Below, piece by piece: positions 58,800 to 64,000 of a stretch of 64,000 nt of DNA; position 1 is the stretch's first letter, and every line of letters starts with the position of its first letter. The notes under the pieces were generated by a model. That model saw only the letters and a list, made by a program, of their open reading frames with translations, had not been told where the DNA came from and did not search any database. The stretch lies in the NCBI RefSeq assembly GCF_000023105.1, contig NC_012669.1:1922001-1986000 (forward strand). The letters run 5' to 3'. The stretch comes from Beutenbergia cavernae DSM 12333. GTDB taxonomy: Bacteria > Actinomycetota > Actinomycetes > Actinomycetales > Beutenbergiaceae. The position numbers and the translations under genes are program-made.

Positions 58800-59944
58800 C
58801 CGTCCGGCGCACGCGGAGCCGTGCCCCTCCCGGACGGGATGACCGCCCGCACCCGCACGGCGCCGTCGTGCTCGAGGGTGAAGGCGCCGCCGAGGCTCTC
58901 GATCCGACGGCGCATGCCGCGGACGCCGAAACCGTCGTTCAGGGGCGAGCCGTCGTGCGGGCTCGTGACGGCGACGGTGACGCTCTCGCTCTCGAAATGG
59001 AGGCGTACGTCGGCCCGTCGCTCGGGCGCGTGCTTGACGACGTTGGTGAGCGACTCCTGGACCACGCGGTAGGCGGCCACCTCGACGTCGGCCGGGAGGC
59101 GCCGCGGTTGTCCCTCCACCACGAGATCGACGGCGACCCCGGCGTCACGGGTGCGGCGGCAGAGCGCGTCGATCCCCGCCAGGCCCGACACGGGGACGGG
59201 GGCGCCGCCGGCCGCACCGTCGGAGCCGGGCGCGACCGAGCCGAGCGTCGTCCGCAGCTCGCCGAGCGCCGCCGCACTCGCGGAGCTGATCGCCTCGAGC
59301 GCGATCGTCGCCTGATCCGGTTTACGAGCACCGAGGTGCAGTGCGATGTCAGCCTGCATCTGGATCGCCGCGAGCCCGTGCCCGACGATGTCGTGCACCT
59401 CCGTCGCGAGCCGCAACCGCTCCTCGTCGACCTTCCTGCGCTCGGTCTCCGCACGTTCCCGGGCGGACGACTCGGTGACGAGCCGGGCGGCGACACCGAC
59501 CGTGAACGGGACGATGATCCACGCGGCCGCGAGGATCGTGCCGCTGACCCGGTTCGACTCCGGTCCGACGACGACGTGCGCGGCCAGCGCGAGGAAGGCG
59601 CCGACGGCGGCGAGCGTGGCGTGAAGCGTGGTGCTGCGTCGCCCGACCGTGTACACGGCGGCCACCAGCGGAAGGACGACCGGACCGAACGGGTAGCCGA
59701 TGACGAGGTAGCCCGACACCGCCAGCGTCGTCACGGTCAGCACCAGGATCGGGAACCGACGGCGTGCGGCGAGCGGCACACAGGCAGCCGTGAGGAGCAC
59801 GTAGCCGAGGACGTCGACGGGTCGCTGCCCGTGGACCCAGGCGTTGAGCAGCGGCGCCGTGAGCAGGCATACGGCCAGGAGCACGCCGGCGAGCACGCCG
59901 TCGGTCAGCACGCCGCCCCGCCGCGCCGGTCGTTGCGTCGACAT
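58781..59944 (-). CDS. Sensor histidine kinase, HisKA_3 type
   Basis: A 387-residue kinase with about six transmembrane helices in the first 170 residues (GVLAGVLLAVCLLTAPLLNAW onward) and no large sensor domain. The dimerisation box is ATEVHDIVGHGLAAIQMQ (phospho-acceptor His). The ATPase domain has VVQESLTNVVKHA (N box) and DGFGVRGMRRRIESLGG (G box). Start ATG 59944 preceded by GGAGGGACTGCG. It presumably phosphorylates the regulator encoded at 58125, on the opposite strand. Confidence 0.92.
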   Translation of the reverse strand: MSTQRPARRGGVLTDGVLAGVLLAVCLLTAPLLNAWVHGQRPVDVLGYVLLTAACVPLAARRRFPILVLTVTTLAVSGYLVIGYPFGPVVLPLVAAVYTVGRRSTTLHATLAAVGAFLALAAHVVVGPESNRVSGTILAAAWIIVPFTVGVAARLVTESSARERAETERRKVDEERLRLATEVHDIVGHGLAAIQMQADIALHLGARKPDQATIALEAISSASAAALGELRTTLGSVAPGSDGAAGGAPVPVSGLAGIDALCRRTRDAGVAVDLVVEGQPRRLPADVEVAAYRVVQESLTNVVKHAPERRADVRLHFESESVTVAVTSPHDGSPLNDGFGVRGMRRRIESLGGAFTLEHDGAVRVRAVIPSGRGTAPRAPDGQASPD

Positions 59945-60103
59945 CGCAGTCCCTCCGCGGCCCTCGGTATCCGCCTGGACGCCATCATGGTGGCAGGTGC
60001 GCGGCGTGGCAGGCCGAAGGTGGCCGGGTACGCGGGATTGCGTACGGCGAGTCACGACCGTCGCCGTACGCGCCGCCCTGGACGGTGCAGCACCCTCGTG
60101 GAC

Positions 60104-60958
60104 ATGACGAGCCCATCCCCCCTGAGTCCCCCCGAAACCCTCGACAGCACCGTCACGTCGGCCGACGGCACCACCATCGCCTACTCGGCGTGGGGTGCGG
60201 GCGAGCCGATCGTCATCATCGACGGCGCGACTGCGTACCGTGCCACGACGCCCGAGAACGCGGCCACGGCGGAGCTCCTCGCCGACGAGTTCCTGGTGAT
60301 CAACTACGACCGCCGCGGCCGGGGCGGCAGCGGGGACACCCCGCCGTACGCCGTCGAGCGCGAGTTCGAGGATCTGGCCGCGATCCTCGAGCACGTCGGC
60401 GGTGGCCGCGCGGCCACGGTGTTCGGCTGGTCCTCCGGCGGGAACCTCGCCCTCAACGCCGCACAGGCCGGTGTCCCGATCGCACGGCTCGCGGTGTTCG
60501 AGGCGAACGCCGTCGTCGACGACGACCGTCCTCCGCTGCCGGCGGACTACGTCCAGCGGGCCGAGGACGCCGTCGCCGCGGGCCGACCGGGCGACGCCGT
60601 CGCCCTGTTCCTCTCCGCGGCCGTCGGCCTGCCGGACGAGATGATCGCCGAGCTGCGCCAGGACCCGAAGGAGTGGCCGCCGCTCGAGGCGATCGGCCCG
60701 ACGATCGCGTACGACGGACGCCAGGTCGGCGATGCGATGTCCGGCCGGCCGCTGCGCTCCGATCTGTGGAACCGGGTCGACGTTCCTGTGCTGGTCATGC
60801 ACGGCAGGGACACCTGGCCGTTCCTCGCCGCGGCCGCGCGGGCGATCGCGGAGCATCTGCCCACCGCCACGCTCAAGCCCGTGCCGGGTGAGAACCACAG
60901 CACCTCGCCCGAGGTGCTCGCCGCGGCACTGCGTCAGCTCGCCACCGAGGGAGCGTGA
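60104..60958 (+). CDS. Alpha/beta-hydrolase-fold protein
   Basis: A 284-residue alpha/beta hydrolase: IAYSAWGAGEPIVIIDGA (oxyanion region), LVINYDRRGRGGSGDTPPYA, and the nucleophile elbow TVFGWSSGGNLALNAA (Ser). The acid is in VMHGRDTWPF and the His in PGENHSTSPEVL. Full catalytic triad present. Physiological substrate unknown; the sequence resembles many actinobacterial esterase-like proteins. It starts at ATG 60104 (an in-frame GTG lies six bases upstream). The stop is one base before the next ATG. Confidence 0.88.
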   Translation: MTSPSPLSPPETLDSTVTSADGTTIAYSAWGAGEPIVIIDGATAYRATTPENAATAELLADEFLVINYDRRGRGGSGDTPPYAVEREFEDLAAILEHVGGGRAATVFGWSSGGNLALNAAQAGVPIARLAVFEANAVVDDDRPPLPADYVQRAEDAVAAGRPGDAVALFLSAAVGLPDEMIAELRQDPKEWPPLEAIGPTIAYDGRQVGDAMSGRPLRSDLWNRVDVPVLVMHGRDTWPFLAAAARAIAEHLPTATLKPVPGENHSTSPEVLAAALRQLATEGA

Positions 60959-60959
60959 G

Positions 60960-61523
60960 ATGGGACGGATCGTGCTGACCGAGTTCATCTCGCTCGACGG
61001 CGTCGTGGAGGCACCCGGCGGGGAGGACTTCAAGTACCCGGACTGGAGCTTCAAGGTCGACCGCGGCCCGGAGGGCGAGAGGTTCAAGGAGACCGAGGCG
61101 CTCGGCTCTGCCGCGCTGCTGCTCGGGCGCACCACCTACGAGGGGTTTGCCGAGGCGTGGCCGCAGTACGAGGGGGAGCTGGCCGACAAGTACAACTCGA
61201 TGCCCAAGTACGTCGTGTCCAGCACGCTGAGCGACCCCGGTTGGACCAACACCACCGTGCTCTCCGGCGACCTCGTCGAGGTGGTGTCCCGGGTCAAGGA
61301 CGAGGTCGACGGCGAGATCTCCGTCGCCGGCAGCATCCAGCTCGCGCAGGGTCTGCTCGCCCACGACCTGGTCGACGAGATCCACCTGATGGCGTTCCCG
61401 GTCATCCTGGGCCACGGCCGGACGCTGTGGACCCAGACCCCGGACAAGTCCGACTGGAGTCTCACCGAGGCCACGACGTACGGCGACGGCGTGCTCGTCA
61501 CCATCCACGAGCGCCGCCGATGA
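60960..61523 (+). CDS. Dihydrofolate reductase/RibD C-terminal-domain family protein
   Basis: A 187-residue protein of the RibD_C/DHFR-like group common in actinobacteria: RIVLTEFISLDGVVEAPGGED at the start, LLLGRTTYEGFAEAWPQ, MPKYVVSSTLSDPGWTNTTVL, and ISVAGSIQLAQGLLAHDLVDEIHLMAFPVILGHGRTLW. It probably binds NADPH and reduces a small substrate, but true DHFR or riboflavin roles are unlikely for this group. Cotranscribed with the preceding hydrolase (one-base gap). Confidence 0.88.
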   Translation: MGRIVLTEFISLDGVVEAPGGEDFKYPDWSFKVDRGPEGERFKETEALGSAALLLGRTTYEGFAEAWPQYEGELADKYNSMPKYVVSSTLSDPGWTNTTVLSGDLVEVVSRVKDEVDGEISVAGSIQLAQGLLAHDLVDEIHLMAFPVILGHGRTLWTQTPDKSDWSLTEATTYGDGVLVTIHERRR

Positions 61524-61560
61524 CGGGCCGGTCCGCCACCAGCCGCCGTCGCCCTGGGGA

Positions 61561-62412
61561 GTGAGGGGCGTGCCCACGATCGAGCTGGAGACGGCGACCC
61601 TCGACTACGCCGACAGCGGCGGCACCGGCCCGGTGGTCGTCCTGCTGCACGGCCCGCTCCTGGACCACACCGTGTGGGACGCCGTGATCGATCGCCTCCC
61701 AGGCATGCGGTGCCTCGCTCCGACCCTGCCGATGGGCGCGCACCGGCACCCGGCACCGCACGACGAGCTGACGAACGCCTCCCTGGCACGGCTCGTCGCC
61801 GAGTTCCTGGCCGCGCTCGACCTGACGGACGTGACCCTCGTCCTCAACGACTGGGGCGGCGCACAGGTCATCGTGGAGCTCGGCCTCGCCGAACGCGTCG
61901 GGCGGCTCGCTCTCGTGGCGTGCGAGGCGTTCGACAACGTCCCCGCCGGCCGGCCCGGCCGCATGCTGGCGCGCATGGCGCGGTTGCCCGGGGGACTCGC
62001 GCTCCAGGCGCAGCTGACCAGGATCCCCGCGGTGCGCCGTCAGCTCGCCACCGGGATGGCCGCGCAGCCCGTCCCCGACGAGCTCCTGCGGCGCTGGTTC
62101 ACACCCTCTCGCGACCCCAGGATCCGGGACGACCTCCGCCGCTTCTCCGCTCGGTTCCCGATCCCCGCCGACCGCGACTGGTCGAGCGGGCTGGGTGGGT
62201 TCGCCGGACCGGCACTCGTCGCCTGGGCCGAGGACGACCGCATGATGCCCGCCGAGCACGGCCCTCGCCTCGCACAGCTGCTGCCCGACGCCGAGCTGGT
62301 CCACATCTCCGGCGCCGCGACGCTGGTCCCGCTCGACCAACCCGGGGTCCTGGCCCACCACCTGCGCACGCTCGTCGCCCGGCCCGTGCCCGACCGCCGC
62401 GCGAGGGCCTGA
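61561..62412 (+). CDS. Alpha/beta hydrolase, haloalkane dehalogenase-like, lacking the catalytic His
   Basis: A 283-residue alpha/beta-fold protein. The nucleophile elbow TLVLNDWGGAQVIVE has Asp, as in haloalkane dehalogenases, rather than Ser. The later acid region LVAWAEDDRMMP is present. Where the catalytic His is expected the sequence reads HISGAATLVPLDQPGVLA, with no His at the usual GH/SH position, so hydrolysis may be impaired or altered. GTG start at 61561, or possibly GTG 61570; no strong RBS. Third gene of the 60104-62412 run. Confidence 0.8.
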   Translation: MRGVPTIELETATLDYADSGGTGPVVVLLHGPLLDHTVWDAVIDRLPGMRCLAPTLPMGAHRHPAPHDELTNASLARLVAEFLAALDLTDVTLVLNDWGGAQVIVELGLAERVGRLALVACEAFDNVPAGRPGRMLARMARLPGGLALQAQLTRIPAVRRQLATGMAAQPVPDELLRRWFTPSRDPRIRDDLRRFSARFPIPADRDWSSGLGGFAGPALVAWAEDDRMMPAEHGPRLAQLLPDAELVHISGAATLVPLDQPGVLAHHLRTLVARPVPDRRARA

Positions 62413-62417
62413 GCGAC

Positions 62418-62454
62418 CCCGCGTCGCGGGATCGCCGTCACGCCCGCGACGGCG
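62418..62454. terminator. Hairpins between convergent genes
   Basis: CCCGCG-T-CGCGGG (62418-62430) and CGCCGTC/GACGGCG (62433-62454, 8-base loop) fill the gap between the plus-strand hydrolase and the minus-strand ATPase gene. They are probably a bidirectional terminator. Confidence 0.5.
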
Positions 62455-64000
62455 TCAGCGCCGTCGGGTCCCGAAGATCGTCCGGGTGATCTCGCGGCCG
62501 AGCTGTGTTCCGGCGGACTTCAGGAAGTTGTCCAGCGGCGACGCCGACGAGCGGGACGACGTCGACCGTTGGGTGCCCGACCGAGCCTTCGCGGCGTCGC
62601 GCTCGAGCTCCCGCTGCATCTTCGCCAGCTCGGCGTCGCGCTTCTTCGCCTCCTTCTCGGCCTCCTTGGCCAGCTTCTCGGCCTCCTCGGCGTCCACCTC
62701 GGCTTGTTCCGCCGCCCGCCGGGCGGCCTCCTGCGTGGCCACCCGTTCGGCGAGGAGCTCGTGCGCCGACACGTTGTCGACGGCGCTCGCGTACGTGGCA
62801 GCGAACGGCGAGGCGGTGACGAGTCCCGCGACGTGCGCCTCGGGGGCGACGTCCATCGAGGACTGCGGTGCACGCACGCGGGTCCACGCCACGGGAGCCG
62901 GGGCGCCCTTCTCCGTCAGCACCGTGACGACCGCCTCACCGGTGCCCAGCGTGGTGAGGAGCTGCTCGAGGTCGTAGGGCGACGTCGGGAACGTGCGCAC
63001 GCTGGCGCGCAGGGCGTCCGCGTCCTGCGGGGTGTAGGCGCGCAGCGCGTGCTGCACGCGGTTCCCGAGCTGGGCGAGCACGTCCGAGGGCACGTCCTTC
63101 GGCGTCTGCGTCACGAAGAACACGCCAACCCCCTTGGAGCGGATGAGTCGCACGGTCTGGGTGATCTGCGTGAGGAAGTCCTTCGACGCGCCGGTGAACA
63201 GCAGGTGCGCCTCGTCGAAGAAGAACACCAGCTTCGGCTTGTCCGGGTCGCCGACCTCCGGGAGCTCGCTGAACAGGTCGGCGAGCAGCCACATGAGGAA
63301 CGTGGAGAACAGGGCCGGCCGGTCACGCACCGCCGGCAGCTCGAGGCACGAGAGGACGCCGTCGCCGTTCGGGTCGGTGCGCAGCAGGTCCGACGTCGCG
63401 AAGGCGGGCTCGCCGAAGAACACGTCGGCACCCTGCGCCTGCAGGGCGACGATCTCGCGCAGGATGACGCCCGCCGTCGCCGCGGACAGCCCGCCGATGC
63501 CCTTGAGCTCGACCTTGCCGTCGTCGGAGATCAGGTACGCGATGGTCGACTGGAGGTCCTTGAGGTCGAGCAGGGCGAGCCCCTGCGTGTCGGCCCAGTG
63601 GAAGATCAGGCCGAGGCTGGACTCCTGCGTCGCGTTCAGCCCGAGCACCTTGGCGAGGAGCAGCGGGCCGAAGTCCGTGACGGTGGTCCGGATCGGGATC
63701 CCGGTGCCCATCCCTCCGAGGGAGTAGAACTCGACCGGGAACGACCGCGCCGTCCAGTCCTGCCCGATGCTCCGGGCGCGTTCGGCGAGCGCCGGGCTCT
63801 CCTCGCCCGGCACCGTCAGCCCCGTGAGGTCGCCCTTGATGTCGGCGAGGAAGACCGGCACCCCGGCCTCGGACAGCCCTTCCGCCATCGCCTGCAGCGT
63901 CCGCGTCTTGCCGGTGCCGGTGGCGCCCGCCACCAGGCCGTGGCGGTTGAGCATCCCGAGCGCGAAACCGACCTGCGCGGCCGGCACCGCCTCGTCGTCG
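62455..64000 (-). CDS. HerA-like ATPase (DUF853 family), partial, N-terminus outside window
   Basis: The C-terminal 515 or so residues of a HerA/FtsK-like ATPase of the DUF853 type. Walker A is in HGLVAGATGTGKTRTLQAMAEGL and Walker B in KPKLVFFFDEAHLLF. GVGVFFVTQTPKDVPSDVLAQLGNRVQHALRAYTPQD is typical of the family. A coiled-coil, Ala/Glu/Lys-rich segment (residues about 415-470 of the visible part) and a basic tail ending FGTRRR follow. Its role is uncertain; DNA-linked ATP hydrolysis is inferred from HerA kinship. The reading frame continues beyond the right edge. Confidence 0.9.
   Translation of the reverse strand, partial: DDEAVPAAQVGFALGMLNRHGLVAGATGTGKTRTLQAMAEGLSEAGVPVFLADIKGDLTGLTVPGEESPALAERARSIGQDWTARSFPVEFYSLGGMGTGIPIRTTVTDFGPLLLAKVLGLNATQESSLGLIFHWADTQGLALLDLKDLQSTIAYLISDDGKVELKGIGGLSAATAGVILREIVALQAQGADVFFGEPAFATSDLLRTDPNGDGVLSCLELPAVRDRPALFSTFLMWLLADLFSELPEVGDPDKPKLVFFFDEAHLLFTGASKDFLTQITQTVRLIRSKGVGVFFVTQTPKDVPSDVLAQLGNRVQHALRAYTPQDADALRASVRTFPTSPYDLEQLLTTLGTGEAVVTVLTEKGAPAPVAWTRVRAPQSSMDVAPEAHVAGLVTASPFAATYASAVDNVSAHELLAERVATQEAARRAAEQAEVDAEEAEKLAKEAEKEAKKRDAELAKMQRELERDAAKARSGTQRSTSSRSSASPLDNFLKSAGTQLGREITRTIFGTRRR

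Overview
The window is very GC-rich, uses GTG starts freely, packs genes with 4-base ATGA/GTGA overlaps, carries sugar ABC importers with no ATPase of their own, and encodes coenzyme F420 enzymes, including a convincing F420-dependent glucose-6-phosphate dehydrogenase. This points to a high-GC actinobacterium, most likely in the Micrococcales near Cellulomonas, Cellulosimicrobium or Isoptericola. The genus is inference. No rRNA, tRNA, CRISPR, transposase or integrase was recognised, and no gene-free stretch exceeds 300 bases.

Region A (1-17121, plus strand) is one long, nearly gapless run. It begins with the end of a three-subunit molybdenum hydroxylase. A catabolic set follows: LLM-class oxidoreductase, opine dehydrogenase-like protein, two amidohydrolases, a sugar-type ABC importer, an MFS transporter, a rhamnonate dehydratase-like enolase-superfamily enzyme and a D-2-hydroxyacid dehydrogenase. 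Then come F420-dependent glucose-6-phosphate dehydrogenase (fgd), xdhC, mocA, moaA and moaD. Region B (17122-21059) adds moaE, a moaC-moaB fusion and a moeB-rhodanese fusion on the minus strand. A DUF559/AbiEi-like gene lies between, flanked by 22-bp tandem arrays in opposite orientations. Together A and B look like a hydroxylase pathway for an unknown, perhaps nitrogen-containing, compound, encoded with most of its cofactor machinery.

Region C (21123-40459) is the most striking. A LacI regulator and four further transcription units each carry an AATCGATT operator. The units encode two GH172 (DUF2961) proteins, a DUF4185/GH183 lipoprotein, a GH116 protein, two ABC importers (one with two tandem binding proteins), a RbsD/FucU mutarotase, a CBS-less KpsF/GutQ-type arabinose-5-phosphate isomerase and a ribokinase-family kinase. 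GH183, GH172 and GH116 are the families reported to dismantle mycobacterial D-arabinan. The sugar genes supply a matching route D-arabinofuranose -> D-arabinose 5-phosphate -> ribulose 5-phosphate. I read the region as a D-arabinan/D-arabinose utilisation locus. An ECF42-type sigma factor and its DGPF protein are embedded in it on the minus strand.

Region D (40524-54376) holds a lipoprotein of unknown function, a membrane metallophosphoesterase, a ribbon-helix-helix regulator with a DUF4097 protein, a VKOR-type thiol oxidoreductase, a CNNM/CorC-type transporter pair behind a structured leader, a luciferase-like monooxygenase/MarR/FMN reductase operon, and a deazaflavin-dependent nitroreductase-family protein. 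Region E (54433-64000) is more housekeeping: dps, leuS behind a probable attenuator with an 11-residue leader peptide, a convergent two-component pair, two alpha/beta-fold hydrolases, a dihydrofolate reductase-like protein and the C-terminal part of a HerA-like ATPase that runs off the right edge.

A family of 22-bp tandem repeats built on CGCGAGAGG occurs four times. Three arrays lie directly downstream of genes (moaD, moaE, FMN reductase) in sense orientation. The fourth lies inside the moaC-moaB gene and is translated as the inter-domain linker.
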